From Hylemonella gracilis (lineage in GTDB: Bacteria; Pseudomonadota; Gammaproteobacteria; Burkholderiales; Burkholderiaceae_C), in NCBI RefSeq assembly GCF_004328645.1, contig NZ_CP031395.1, positions 3,063,501 through 3,127,500 on the forward strand: DNA of 64,000 nt, in the 5' to 3' direction. Shown piece after piece: positions 1 to 8,981 of this stretch (position 1 is the first letter of the stretch; each line of letters opens with the position of its first letter). The notes beneath the pieces were generated by a model. The model had not been told where the DNA came from. It did not search any database and was given only the letters and a program-made list of their open reading frames with translations. Both the position numbers and the translations under genes were made by a program.

Positions 1-725
1 GCCATGTCCAGTACCAGGACGCGCTTTTCGCGCAGGCTCTCGGGCACTTCGCCATTGACGATGCGCTGGGCCAGCCCCTCGACGATGGCCGTCTTGCCCA
101 CGCCGGGCTCCCCGATCAACACGGGGTTGTTCTTGCTGCGGCGTTGCAGTACCTGGATGGCGCGGCGGATTTCGTCGTCACGGCCGATCACCGGATCCAG
201 CTTGCCCTGACGGGCACGCGCCGTCAGGTCGAGTGTGTATTTCTTGAGCGCCTCGCGCTGACCTTCGGCGTCGGGGTTGTCCACCTTCTCGCCGCCCCGC
301 ACGGCCTCGATCGCCGCTTCCAGGGCCTTGCGCGTCAGGCCGTTGGCCTTGGCCATGCCACCCACGTCCCCCTTGTCGCCGGGCTTCGCGTCGGCCACGG
401 CCAGCAGGAAAAGTTCGCTGGCCAGGTACTGGTCGCCACGCTTGAGGGCCTCTTTCTCGGCCGCTTGCAACAGGCCGTGCAGATCGCGCCCGACCTGCAC
501 CTGCTGCTGGCCTTGCACCTCGGCCAGCTTGTCGATGCCGGCCTCGGCCGCGGCCAGCAAGCCGGAGGTGTTGACCCCGGCGCGCTGCAGCAGGGCCTTG
601 GGCCCGTCCTGCTGGCGCAACATGGCCGCCAGCACGTGCACTGGCTCAATGTATGCATGGTCCTTGCCCAACGCGAGGCTTTGCGCCTCGCCCAGGGCTT
701 CCTGGAATTTGGTGGTGAATTGCAT
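1..725 (-). CDS. clpB: ATP-dependent disaggregase ClpB, N-terminal part (runs off the window)
   Basis: The first 241 residues of ClpB are visible; the rest lies beyond the left edge. ClpB is a cytosolic AAA+ disaggregase that works with DnaK to rescue aggregated proteins. The double Clp_N substrate-binding region covers about residues 1-145, and the first nucleotide-binding domain begins after it, with Walker A GEPGVGKT at 204-211. The ATG at 725 gives the family's usual N-terminus ([11 protein letters not shown]). No good Shine-Dalgarno is seen, but a sigma-32-like promoter lies just upstream at 756-784. In many Burkholderiales moaE directly precedes clpB; here about 8 kb of other genes lies between them. 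Confidence 0.96.
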   Translation of the reverse strand, partial: MQFTTKFQEALGEAQSLALGKDHAYIEPVHVLAAMLRQQDGPKALLQRAGVNTSGLLAAAEAGIDKLAEVQGQQQVQVGRDLHGLLQAAEKEALKRGDQYLASELFLLAVADAKPGDKGDVGGMAKANGLTRKALEAAIEAVRGGEKVDNPDAEGQREALKKYTLDLTARARQGKLDPVIGRDDEIRRAIQVLQRRSKNNPVLIGEPGVGKTAIVEGLAQRIVNGEVPESLREKRVLVLDM

Positions 726-755
726 GGTTTGAACAGTAAGAAAGTCTGCTTCACA

Positions 756-784
756 GCATGAGGGTGAACCCAGGCGTTTTCAAG
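756..784 (-). promoter_or_regulatory. Sigma-32-like heat-shock promoter of clpB
   Basis: On the minus strand CTTGAAA (784-778) is followed after 13 nt by CCCTCATGC (764-756). This is close to the known sigma-32 consensus (CTTGAAA, 13-17 nt, CCCCATnT). It lies about 30 nt upstream of the clpB start, where a heat-shock promoter would be expected. Confidence 0.6.
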
Positions 785-828
785 GGTGATCTCCTTGCGC
801 CAGCCTCGCGCGACGCATACTTGCCTGC

Positions 829-2046
829 ATGAGTGCCTTTTTCTGCGCCCTGCCTTGGCCCAACCTGGCCTCCCTGTTGACCGCCTGGGGTTTCTGTCTG
901 TCCGCGCCCGCGACGGCCCAGACCTCCGCCACGACCATCGCGGTCCAGGAAGTCGCCGCCGGTCTGGCCCATCCCTGGGCGCTGGCTTTTTTTCCGGAAG
1001 GCGACACGTCCGGCGCCCGTTACCTCGTCACGGAGCGTGGCGGCAGCCTGCGCCTCATCGACGCCAGCGGGCAAGTGCGCCAGCCGGTCCAGGGGCTTCC
1101 CGCCGTGCGGGCCGTGGGACAAGGCGGTCTGCTGGACCTGATGCTCGACAGCGACTTCGTCCGCAACCGCACCCTTTACTTCTGCTATGCCGAGCCGGAT
1201 GGCCGAGACTCGGCACTGTCCGGGACGGCGCTGGCGAGCGCGCGCCTGAGCGTCGACGGCACGCGCCTGTCCGAGCTGCGCGTGTTGCTGCGTCAGACGC
1301 CCAAGGTGAACAGCGGCAACCACTATGGTTGCAGGATCACCGAAGGTCGGCGCAGTGGCGTCTCACCGGGCGGAACCCTTTTCGTGGCCCTGGGCGAACG
1401 TTTCAGCTACCGCGATCTGGCGCAGACCCTGGACAACCACCTGGGCAAGGTGTTGCGCATCGGCAAGGATGGGAGTGTGCCTGCGGACAATCCTTTCCTG
1501 AACCGGTCCGGGGCCAAGCCGGAGATCTGGAGCTACGGCCACCGCAATCCGCAGGGCCTGGTGATGGCACCGGACGGCGCGCTGTGGGAACTGGAGCACG
1601 GTCCCATGGGAGGTGATGAGATCAACCTGCCCCGACCAGGCTCCAATCACGGCTGGCCCCTGGTCAGCCAAGGGCGCAACTACGACCTGAGCGCCGTCGG
1701 CACGGGCCGGCAGGAGCACCCCGGGACCGAGCAGCCGCTGCATTTCTGGACGCCGTCCATCGCACCTTCGGGCATGGCCTTCGTCACCAGCGCGCGCTAC
1801 GGCCAAGACTGGGTGGGCAATCTGCTCGTCGGCTCGCTCAAATTCGGCTACGTGGCTCGGCTGGAACTGGAGCCGCCCTCGCCTGGGCGCGCCCAGGGCC
1901 GGGTAGTACGCGAAAGCCGGATGGTCGAACCCAAGGCCATTGGCCAGCGCGTGCGCGATGTCCGGCAGGGACCGGACGGTTTCATCTATGTGCTGACCGA
2001 CCATCCGCAAGGCCGATTGCTGCGGCTGGTACCGGCGGGCTCGTAG
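829..2046 (+). CDS. PQQ-dependent sugar dehydrogenase family protein (soluble aldose dehydrogenase type)
   Basis: A 405-residue protein of the GSDH/YliI beta-propeller family. Family members use PQQ to oxidise aldose sugars in the periplasm. About 30 N-terminal residues form a Sec-type signal peptide ending near APATAQ. Family hallmarks are visible: VAxGLxHPWALAF near the mature N-terminus, then HRNPQGL, LWELEHGPMGGDEINL and GSNHGWP, with a C-terminal GxIYVLTD blade. The length is normal. It stands alone on the plus strand, diverging from clpB and converging with a chemoreceptor. No PQQ biosynthesis genes are in the window, so cofactor supply cannot be judged. Substrate not predictable. Confidence 0.85.
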   Translation: MSAFFCALPWPNLASLLTAWGFCLSAPATAQTSATTIAVQEVAAGLAHPWALAFFPEGDTSGARYLVTERGGSLRLIDASGQVRQPVQGLPAVRAVGQGGLLDLMLDSDFVRNRTLYFCYAEPDGRDSALSGTALASARLSVDGTRLSELRVLLRQTPKVNSGNHYGCRITEGRRSGVSPGGTLFVALGERFSYRDLAQTLDNHLGKVLRIGKDGSVPADNPFLNRSGAKPEIWSYGHRNPQGLVMAPDGALWELEHGPMGGDEINLPRPGSNHGWPLVSQGRNYDLSAVGTGRQEHPGTEQPLHFWTPSIAPSGMAFVTSARYGQDWVGNLLVGSLKFGYVARLELEPPSPGRAQGRVVRESRMVEPKAIGQRVRDVRQGPDGFIYVLTDHPQGRLLRLVPAGS

Positions 2047-2098
2047 CCCACTCAAGCCAGGATGGCTCGCTGGCAAACCGGTCGCACGCGCCACGGCG

Positions 2099-3898
2099 TC
2101 AGAACATCTCCCAATCCTTGGCGCTGTCACTCGCTGCCTTGGCGCCGGACGGGACGGCGCTTCTTGGCGACTGAGGTTGCGCCGGGGCCGCAAGTGGCCT
2201 GGCGGACGAAGCCGCAAGCGACTTGCCGGCGGATACCCTGGGCTGCAGGCTCTTGCGCGCGGCCAGGGAGCGCCCCGCCTGCGTCTGATCGGGCGAGCGA
2301 GCCCCGTGGGCGTCCGCGGGTCGGGTGGTAATGCCGAACGCGTTGGTCGTGTCCACGCCCACATGAAAGACAGAGACCACGCTGGCCAGCCGATGGGCTT
2401 GGTCACGCATGCCAGATGCCGCGGCCGATGACTCTTCCACCAGGGCGGCATTTTGCTGCGTCATCTGGTCCAGGTTCACCACGGCGGCCTTGACCTGACC
2501 AATGCCGTCCTTCTGCTCGGAGGCTGCGGCGGCGATTTCACCGATCAGATCGCTCACGCGCTGCACGCTGCTGACAATTTCTTCCATGCTCTGGCCGGCC
2601 TGGGCCACCTGCGCCGTGCCCATGTCGACGTTCTGCACGCTGGCGGCGATGAGCGCCTTGATCTCCTTGGCCGCGTCAGCGCTGCGCCCGGCCAGCGCGC
2701 GCACCTCGCCCGCCACCACGGCAAAACCCCGACCTTGTTCACCCGCGCGCGCGGCTTCGACGGCGGCGTTCAAAGCCAGGATGTTGGTCTGGAAGGCAAT
2801 GCCGTCGATGACACCGATGATGTCGTTGATCTTTCTGGACGAATCGCTGATCTGCTGCATGCTGCCCACCACTTGCTGTACCACGCCGCCGCCGTTGCGC
2901 GCGGCCTGGGCCGCCTTGGCCGCCAGCTGATTGGCCTGGTGCGCCGTGTCGGCGGACTGCGTGACGGTGCTCGTGAGCTGCTCCATGGAAGCGGCGGCTT
3001 CTTCAAGATTGGCCGCGGTCTGTTCAGTGCGGGCCGACAAGTCGGCATTGCCCGTGGCGATTTCATTGGCCGCCGACGCGACGGATTCCACCCCCGAGCG
3101 CACCTCGCCCACCACGTTGCGCAACTTGCCGTTCATGTCCGCCAAGGCCTTGAGCAAGGTCCCGAACTCGTCGGAACGATCGACCTGGATGGTCTTGGTC
3201 AGGTCGCCGTTGGAGATCGTGCCCGCCGCGCTCACGGCTTGCGCCAGCGGCCGGGTGATGCTGCGCGTGAACAGGCGGACGATGAAGACCCCCAAGAACA
3301 GCACCACCAGCACGACGACGATGCCCATCGTGGTCTGGGTCTTGAGCTTGCTCATCGCCTCGGCATCCGCCTCATCCTGCTGCCGGTGCTGCAGCTCCAC
3401 GAACTTGTCGATGGCGCCAAGGTACAGGGCGATGGCCGGCAAGTGCTCGTTTTCGCGCAGGGTCTTGACCCCCGCCGCGTCACCCGCCTTCTTAAGCTCG
3501 CTGACGCGGGCCGAGATCTTGAGCACCTTCTCGCGCTCCGCCGAAATGGCGGCAAATGCGGCTTGGTCATCCGCGCTGGTGGCGATGTCGCCCAGGCGCT
3601 TCTGTGCCTGAGAACTGCGCCCCTGAGCCTCCTTGAGTTGGACCATGTAGCTGGCAGCCTGCGCGTCGGATTCGGCGGTGGCCACCGTAGACGCCACTGT
3701 CGACGCCACCTGGGCCACGCCACGCCAGCGCTCGGCGGTCGCCACGCGCTCGCTGGCTTGTCGGCTCTTGTCCATGGACTTCGTCATGCTGTGCAGCACG
3801 TTGGCATAGGTCACAGCCACCGTGACGAATAGCAGCAGCATCAAGCCCATGGTGGTCAGCCACAGCTTGGTCGAGACGCGCATATTGTTCAAATTCAT
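2099..3898 (-). CDS. Methyl-accepting chemotaxis protein
   Basis: A 599-residue transmembrane chemoreceptor. TM1 is at about residues 11-33, followed by a helical periplasmic domain of four-helix-bundle type (about 35-188). TM2 is at 191-210, HAMP at about 211-265, and a long cytoplasmic signalling hairpin covers about 270-520, with the conserved tip around [17 protein letters not shown] flexible Ala/Pro/Ser linker ends in DWEMF, which fits the aromatic-x-x-aromatic pentapeptide used to tether CheR/CheB. The chosen ATG has AGAGAAG in front of it; an ATG two codons upstream is possible. The gene lies 105 bp downstream of the FAD monooxygenase on the same strand, so it may sense a substrate of that cluster (inference). 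Confidence 0.92.
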   Translation of the reverse strand: MNLNNMRVSTKLWLTTMGLMLLLFVTVAVTYANVLHSMTKSMDKSRQASERVATAERWRGVAQVASTVASTVATAESDAQAASYMVQLKEAQGRSSQAQKRLGDIATSADDQAAFAAISAEREKVLKISARVSELKKAGDAAGVKTLRENEHLPAIALYLGAIDKFVELQHRQQDEADAEAMSKLKTQTTMGIVVVLVVLFLGVFIVRLFTRSITRPLAQAVSAAGTISNGDLTKTIQVDRSDEFGTLLKALADMNGKLRNVVGEVRSGVESVASAANEIATGNADLSARTEQTAANLEEAAASMEQLTSTVTQSADTAHQANQLAAKAAQAARNGGGVVQQVVGSMQQISDSSRKINDIIGVIDGIAFQTNILALNAAVEAARAGEQGRGFAVVAGEVRALAGRSADAAKEIKALIAASVQNVDMGTAQVAQAGQSMEEIVSSVQRVSDLIGEIAAAASEQKDGIGQVKAAVVNLDQMTQQNAALVEESSAAASGMRDQAHRLASVVSVFHVGVDTTNAFGITTRPADAHGARSPDQTQAGRSLAARKSLQPRVSAGKSLAASSARPLAAPAQPQSPRSAVPSGAKAASDSAKDWEMF

Positions 3899-4003
3899 AA
3901 CCATCTTCTCTTTGTCGAAAACCTGTCCTTCTACAGAGGGCCGTTTCGCAGCCCTCCCCGGTTTGCAAAGAAGCGTATCACTGGCAGTGCATGCCACCGC
4001 AAC

Positions 4004-5698
4004 TCAAGTGTTTCCAACCGTCTCCAGCACGTCCAGGCCGCAGGCCTGCCGCAGCACCGCTTGCGCCTGCGCCCAAGCCTGTCCCTGCGCCGCCGTGTCA
4101 GACCACGCGACGAAATGATCGGGTCGCACCAGAATCAGGCTCGCTTCATAACGCTGGCATTCACCTTGCGCAGCATCTTCCACCACGGTCAGCGGCAAGC
4201 CCATGGCCTGGGCCGTCTGCTTCAAGGCCTGAACCTTGTCCGCCGCCGCGCCGAAAGCCAGCAGAGTGAAACCTGACCCCAGCGTTTCGTACACATTGCG
4301 ATTCTGGTGCCGGGCAGACAGCTGCGCGGGCGCGAGATGGTGCCCGGCGCGGGCTTGGAAGGTGTGCGTTCCGATGGCGCTGCCCCCTTGCGTCCGGGCC
4401 TGGCTCACGGAGCCCGGCTCGTCCACGATGGGCGAGCCTTCGTAGTTCGGCTCGAAGGCATGCACCTCGCCCACGGCAAACGCGCTGCGGCCTTGCCAGG
4501 CCTGCTCGAAGGCGGCGCGATCCCGTTCGGGGTCGAAGGTGCGCAAGAACTGTCGGTCGGTTTCGATGGACTTGGCGATGAAGTCGCGCGCGGTGGACTC
4601 GAACACCGGACGACGCTCCTGGTCATAGGAGTCGAGCAAGGCCTTGCCACCCCAGCCCTGTAGCGCGGCAGCCAGCTTCCAGCCCAGGTTGCGTGCGTCC
4701 TCGAAACCGGTATTGACGCCATAACCGCCATAGGGCGGGTGACTGTGTGCCGCGTCACCCGCGACGAAGACACGACCGGAACGATAGCTGTCCGCGATGG
4801 CGAAACGCAGGTCCCAGAAGCCGACGTGCTGAAATTCGACGTCAAACTCCGCGCCCACGGCCTGGTGCAGGTAGGCACGGAAATCGAAGTTGTCGCGCGT
4901 CGTTCCGGGCGGAACGGGGGCATGGAAGAACCAGGTCTCACCCAAGTCGACACGGCCAAAGAACTTCCAGTATCCATCCAGCTCCGGCTGCAGGACGTTG
5001 TAATACGACTTGCCGGGGTAACGCTTGAGCAACTCGTGCAGTTGATGTGAGCGGAAGACCAGCAGAACCATCATGCGATCGTGATCCGAAAGCGTCTGCG
5101 TGATGCCTGCCTGCGCGCGCACCAGCGAACGGCTGCCGTCACAGCCCACCATGTAGTCAGCGTGTATGGTCAGTTGCCGCGCCCCGCTGGCTTCAGCAGC
5201 ATCCTCATGCGCCACCGCGATCACCTCCACGGCATCCGGCCCAGGCTTCACTTGGTCCACGCGCCAGCCGTAGCGGACCTGTATTGTCGGCAGTTGCGCC
5301 ACGCGGGCACGCAAGACGGCCTCGGTCGCATACTGAGGCAGGCGCTCGTTGGCCTTGTAGTAGTAAGGACGCACGAGCTCGCGCTGCATCCAGTCGTAGT
5401 GGTAGGGCCCGAGCAGGGAACCGTAGGCCGTCAGACCGCCGATGCCGTAGTCCGGCGGGATCGTGCGCGCGGCACGCAGGGCCGGCTCCGCGCCCCAGAA
5501 ATGGAAGTGCTCCATCGTGCGCTGCGTCAGGTTCTGCCCCTTGGGGATGGGCTGCGGCTCGCGGTAGCGTTCGATCAACACGCAGTGGATACCGCGCTGT
5601 CCCAACTCGATGGCCAAGCCCATGCCCACCGGGCCGCCGCCGACGATGGCAACCTGGGTTGAAAGGCTTTGGGTGGATGAATTCTTTTCTGCTTGCAT
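4004..5698 (-). CDS. FAD-dependent aromatic monooxygenase (group A flavoprotein hydroxylase)
   Basis: A 564-residue flavin hydroxylase of the MhpA/TfdB/phenol-hydroxylase type, which uses NAD(P)H and O2 to hydroxylate phenolic rings. The dinucleotide-binding motif GGGPVG is at 20-25, the GCDG motif at 185-188, and the GDAAH FAD/ribityl motif at 314-318, followed by HPPYGGYGVNTG. The C-terminal ~150 residues match the position of the thioredoxin-like domain in this family. The ATG at 5698 removes an unlikely leader; the ribosome site is weak. It lies downstream of the Bug receptor and LigW-like decarboxylase genes, suggesting a shared aromatic acid pathway. Decarboxylative hydroxylation is also possible. 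The substrate is unknown. Confidence 0.85.
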   Translation of the reverse strand: MQAEKNSSTQSLSTQVAIVGGGPVGMGLAIELGQRGIHCVLIERYREPQPIPKGQNLTQRTMEHFHFWGAEPALRAARTIPPDYGIGGLTAYGSLLGPYHYDWMQRELVRPYYYKANERLPQYATEAVLRARVAQLPTIQVRYGWRVDQVKPGPDAVEVIAVAHEDAAEASGARQLTIHADYMVGCDGSRSLVRAQAGITQTLSDHDRMMVLLVFRSHQLHELLKRYPGKSYYNVLQPELDGYWKFFGRVDLGETWFFHAPVPPGTTRDNFDFRAYLHQAVGAEFDVEFQHVGFWDLRFAIADSYRSGRVFVAGDAAHSHPPYGGYGVNTGFEDARNLGWKLAAALQGWGGKALLDSYDQERRPVFESTARDFIAKSIETDRQFLRTFDPERDRAAFEQAWQGRSAFAVGEVHAFEPNYEGSPIVDEPGSVSQARTQGGSAIGTHTFQARAGHHLAPAQLSARHQNRNVYETLGSGFTLLAFGAAADKVQALKQTAQAMGLPLTVVEDAAQGECQRYEASLILVRPDHFVAWSDTAAQGQAWAQAQAVLRQACGLDVLETVGNT

Positions 5699-5790
5699 GT
5701 CAGTGGTCGTGGCGTGTTTCACCACGCGCCAGGTTTCACCATGGCGCGCGTGATTGGAAACGGTGTTTTCGGATGGGTGTTCTGGCTGTC

Positions 5791-6777
5791 TCAGTCGGCT
5801 GTGATGCCGTTGCGCCGGATCACCTCGCCCCAACGGGCGTAGTCCTTGACGACGATGTCACCCAGTTCCTTGGGCGCGGACCAGGCGGCGTCCAGGCCCG
5901 CCTTGCCCAGCGTCTCGCGCACTTCGGGCAGCTTCATGATGGCCACGAGCTCGCTGTTGATCCGATTCACGATGGCGACCGGGGTCTTGGCCGGCGCGGA
6001 CAGGGCGTACCACATGTCCACCTCCACGCCCTTGACGCCGAGCTCACCAATGGTCGGCACGTTCTCGGCCACCGGGTGCCGCTTGGCGCTGCCGACCGCC
6101 AGGGCCTGCAGCTTGCCACTGTTGACGAAACCGGCCGCGATGTGCACGGGCAGGAAGCCGACATTGATCTCGCCTGACAGCAGATCGGTGGTGTAGCCCG
6201 CAGTGCCTTTGTAGGGCACGTGCAGCATCGACAGGTGGGTCTGGGTGTTGAAGAGTTCCATGGCCATGTGGTGCGGCGTACCGACGCCCGGGGAGCCATA
6301 GCTGATGGCGCCCGGCTTGGCCTTGGCGCGGGTGATCAGTTCTTCCAGGGTTTTGATGCCGCTCTTGGGACTGGCCACCAGCATCAACGTGCCCCAGGCC
6401 GTCATGGACACGGGCGCGAAATCATTGACCGGGTTGAAGGGCACATTCTTGTAGAGCTGCGAGGCGATCAGCATGGTGTTGGCGCCCATCAGCAGGGTGT
6501 AGCCATCGGCCGCGGCCTTGGCCACCTGATCGGCGCCAATGTTGCCGCTGGCGCCGGGGGTGTTTTGCACCACCACGGGCTTGCCCAGGCGCTCACCCAG
6601 AAGCGGGGCCACGGTGCGTGCGATGGTGTCCATGCCGGTGCCCGGCGTGAATGGCACGATGATCTTGATCGGCTGGGCCGGCCAGGTCTGCGCCAGCGCG
6701 GCGCCTGCCCACAAGGCAGTTGCCAGCAGAGCGGCTCCCAGCATGAACAGTGCGCCGGTTCGTCCCGTGTTTTTCAT
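5791..6777 (-). CDS. Bug-family tripartite tricarboxylate transporter substrate-binding protein
   Basis: A 328-residue periplasmic receptor of the Bug/TctC family. The signal peptide covers about residues 1-29 (hydrophobic core LFMLGAALLATALW, ending AALAQ). The mature protein opens with the family signature WPAQPIKIIVPFTPGTGMDTIARTV split over the ligand-binding start, followed by VVxNxPGASGNIGAD. The ATG at 6777 has GGAGA 7 nt upstream. No tctA/tctB permease genes are nearby, as is usual for orphan Bug receptors in Burkholderiales. Sitting between the decarboxylase and the monooxygenase, it probably binds the aromatic or dicarboxylic acid they process (inference). Confidence 0.92.
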   Translation of the reverse strand: MKNTGRTGALFMLGAALLATALWAGAALAQTWPAQPIKIIVPFTPGTGMDTIARTVAPLLGERLGKPVVVQNTPGASGNIGADQVAKAAADGYTLLMGANTMLIASQLYKNVPFNPVNDFAPVSMTAWGTLMLVASPKSGIKTLEELITRAKAKPGAISYGSPGVGTPHHMAMELFNTQTHLSMLHVPYKGTAGYTTDLLSGEINVGFLPVHIAAGFVNSGKLQALAVGSAKRHPVAENVPTIGELGVKGVEVDMWYALSAPAKTPVAIVNRINSELVAIMKLPEVRETLGKAGLDAAWSAPKELGDIVVKDYARWGEVIRRNGITAD

Positions 6778-6812
6778 GTCGATGTCTCCATGTGTCATTG
6801 GTGGAATTTGCT

Positions 6813-7886
6813 TCATGCCAGTTTGAACACTGCCTCGGCATTGCTCTGGAAAAATTGACGCTTGTGCTCGAGTGGCAGGTCCATGGCATCGAGCAGGTTG
6901 ACCTCGTCCACGGCGTACTGGTAGGGATAGTCCATGGCGTACATCACACGATCCACGCCCATGAAGGCCTGGGTGAACTTGATCGCGTGCTCCCAGGCTA
7001 CGCCGCTGTTGGTGATGTAGAAGTTCTCGCGCAGGTAGTCGCTGGGCCGTTTGGCCAGCGGCTTGACACTCTCATAGCGCTTGGACCTGACGGTGGCCTG
7101 GTGCATGTAGTCCAGCCGGTACGCCCAGAACGGCAGGGCCTCGCCCATGTGGCCGAGGATCATGCGCAACTTCGGAAAGCGATCGAACACGCCCGCCGTG
7201 ATGATGCGCAGCGCGTGCAGACCGGTCTCGACGCCGAAACCGTAGATCGCGCCGTCCAGGCCCGCCTCCTGGAAATAAGGCAGCATGCCCGGCGGCAACG
7301 CATTCGGGTGCAAGTAGATCGGCGCGTCATGGGCTTCGGCTGCGGCGAAGATGTCCCAGAACTTGGCGTCGGACAGGTACTCGCCCTGGGTGTGCGAGTT
7401 GATGATGACGGCATTCATGCCCAGGCGGGTCACGCCGCGTTCGATTTCCTTGGCCGCGGCCACCGGGTCCTGCGGGGCAATGGCGATCATGCCCGCCAAG
7501 CGCGTGGGATGGCGGCGTACCGCCTCGGCCAGTTCATCGTTGGCTGTGCGCGCGAAGGACACGGCGGTGGCACGGTCCATCACCTGCACGCCCGGCGAGG
7601 TGATCGCGACCACCGCCTTGTCCACGCCGGCCGCGTCCATGTGCTGCAGGCGCAGTTCATCCAGATCGACCAGGCAACGCATGATGTGCTGAGCCCGCTC
7701 GCTGGGGCTGCTCATGTAGAAACCCATCAGGCCATGGAAGCCCGGATCCACATCACCGCGCTCGAACAACTTGCGGTAGAGGTCCAGCATATCCCGCGGT
7801 GCCCAAGCCTCCTCCGTGGCGATGCGCAGATAAGGCACCTTTTGCGGCGCGTGTGGCTGCCCCAGATCGGGCATTTTCAGTTCCAT
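6813..7886 (-). CDS. LigW-like amidohydrolase-family decarboxylase
   Basis: A 357-residue metal-dependent (beta/alpha)8 protein of the ACMSD/gamma-resorcylate decarboxylase group. The pattern closely resembles 5-carboxyvanillate decarboxylase LigW as I remember it: RIATEEA at the N-terminus, then GFYMSSPSERA, LTSPGVQ-like TSPGVQ, NSHTQG, GAIYGFGVETG, GHMGEALPFW, NSGVAWE and MDYPYQY. Metal-binding candidates are the N-terminal Glu, His of YLHPN, His of GHMGE and Asp of MDYPY. Such enzymes remove a ring carboxylate without oxidation. The ATG at 7886 has GGAG 8 nt upstream; the in-frame ATG at 7898 lacks a ribosome site. It is first in a likely operon and divergent from a LysR gene. The exact substrate is not established. 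Confidence 0.82.
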   Translation of the reverse strand: MELKMPDLGQPHAPQKVPYLRIATEEAWAPRDMLDLYRKLFERGDVDPGFHGLMGFYMSSPSERAQHIMRCLVDLDELRLQHMDAAGVDKAVVAITSPGVQVMDRATAVSFARTANDELAEAVRRHPTRLAGMIAIAPQDPVAAAKEIERGVTRLGMNAVIINSHTQGEYLSDAKFWDIFAAAEAHDAPIYLHPNALPPGMLPYFQEAGLDGAIYGFGVETGLHALRIITAGVFDRFPKLRMILGHMGEALPFWAYRLDYMHQATVRSKRYESVKPLAKRPSDYLRENFYITNSGVAWEHAIKFTQAFMGVDRVMYAMDYPYQYAVDEVNLLDAMDLPLEHKRQFFQSNAEAVFKLA

Positions 7887-7925
7887 GCGGGTCTCCATGA
7901 TTCTGGGATGGTCAGGATGAGCGCA

Positions 7926-7938
7926 TGCTAATTAAGCA
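7926..7938. promoter_or_regulatory. Putative LysR-type operator (T-N11-A box)
   Basis: TGCTAATTAAGCA is a near-palindrome (TGCT/AGCA arms) fitting the T-N11-A LysR-box rule. It sits in the divergent gap between the decarboxylase and lysR genes, in a locally AT-rich stretch. Confidence 0.5.
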
Positions 7939-8016
7939 CGGAAAGAACAACAATACGTAAATTCAAGGCAACACCTTTTCCAAATCGAGTTAAATAAGGG
8001 AAACAGCATCCGACTC

Positions 8017-8931
8017 ATGGACACCCTGGTCAATCTGCAAACCTTCGTCGCCGTGGCCGAAACCGGCAGCTTCTCCGAAGCCGCGCGCCGCGCGGGGCTG
8101 GCGCCCTCGGTGATCGCCAAACGCATCGACCAATTGGAGTGGCGTATCCGCGCCCCACTCTTCATCCGTTCGACGCGCAAGCTCACGCTCACCGATGTAG
8201 GCGAACGCTACCTGCCCGAACTGCGCCATCTGGTGCGGCAGATGGACGACACGCTCAATGGCATGGCCCGGGCTGACGGCGAACTGGAAGGGCACATCCG
8301 CGTCAAGATCCCGACCACACTGGGCGTGCTTTACCTGGGCGACCTGCTCAACCGCTTCTTGCAGGAACAGCCCCGCATCAGCATGGAAGTGGTGCTGGCC
8401 GATCGTTCAGTAAATCCCATGGAGGAAGGGTTTGACTTGGCCATCGGTGCGCGGCCCGAGTCCTACGGCCAGGTGCAGGACCTGCCGCTGAGCCCCATCC
8501 GCCGCTACCTCTGCGCCGCGCCCGCCTATCTGGCGCGCAGGGGGTGGCCCGACAGTCCCGCCGATCTCTTGGCCCACGATTGCCTGGTGCTGGCCACGAC
8601 CGGCACCCGCTGGGAACTGCAGGGCCCCCAGGGCCTGGTCGGCGTGGAGGTGCGACCCAAGTTGCGCAGCAACGACGGCATGGCCCTGCACGCGGCCGCG
8701 CGCGCGGGTCAGGGCATTGCCTTGCTGGCCGATTACCTGGTCGAACCGGATCTGCGCAGCGGGGACTTGCAGGAAGTGCTGCCCGACATGCGACTGCCCG
8801 GGCTTTGGCTGAAAGCGCTGGTGCCCGTCAACCGCATCGATCTGCCCCGCATCCAGGCCCTGCTGCTGTGGCTGCGGCAGCAGTTGGGAGAGACACCGCC
8901 CTGGACCCGACCAACGGCCGCTGGCGCTTGA
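8017..8931 (+). CDS. LysR-type transcriptional regulator
   Basis: A 304-residue LysR-family regulator. The winged HTH occupies about residues 1-60 (LQTFVAVAETGSFSEAARR, then SVIAKRIDQLE), followed by the substrate-binding fold (about 90-295). The length is typical. It is transcribed away from the decarboxylase-Bug-monooxygenase genes, the classic arrangement for a regulator of the divergent operon. A T-N11-A palindrome lies between the two starts. The inducer is probably the pathway substrate or an intermediate (inference). Confidence 0.92.
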   Translation: MDTLVNLQTFVAVAETGSFSEAARRAGLAPSVIAKRIDQLEWRIRAPLFIRSTRKLTLTDVGERYLPELRHLVRQMDDTLNGMARADGELEGHIRVKIPTTLGVLYLGDLLNRFLQEQPRISMEVVLADRSVNPMEEGFDLAIGARPESYGQVQDLPLSPIRRYLCAAPAYLARRGWPDSPADLLAHDCLVLATTGTRWELQGPQGLVGVEVRPKLRSNDGMALHAAARAGQGIALLADYLVEPDLRSGDLQEVLPDMRLPGLWLKALVPVNRIDLPRIQALLLWLRQQLGETPPWTRPTAAGA

Positions 8932-8981
8932 GTCGCGAGGTCTGCCTTGGGCGCCGGCATGCTTCAAGCGCGACAGACAGA

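Noticed and set aside
2453..3832. Long open frame antisense to the chemoreceptor gene
   Set aside because: A GC-bias shadow of the real gene; no known domain, and the chemoreceptor is clear.
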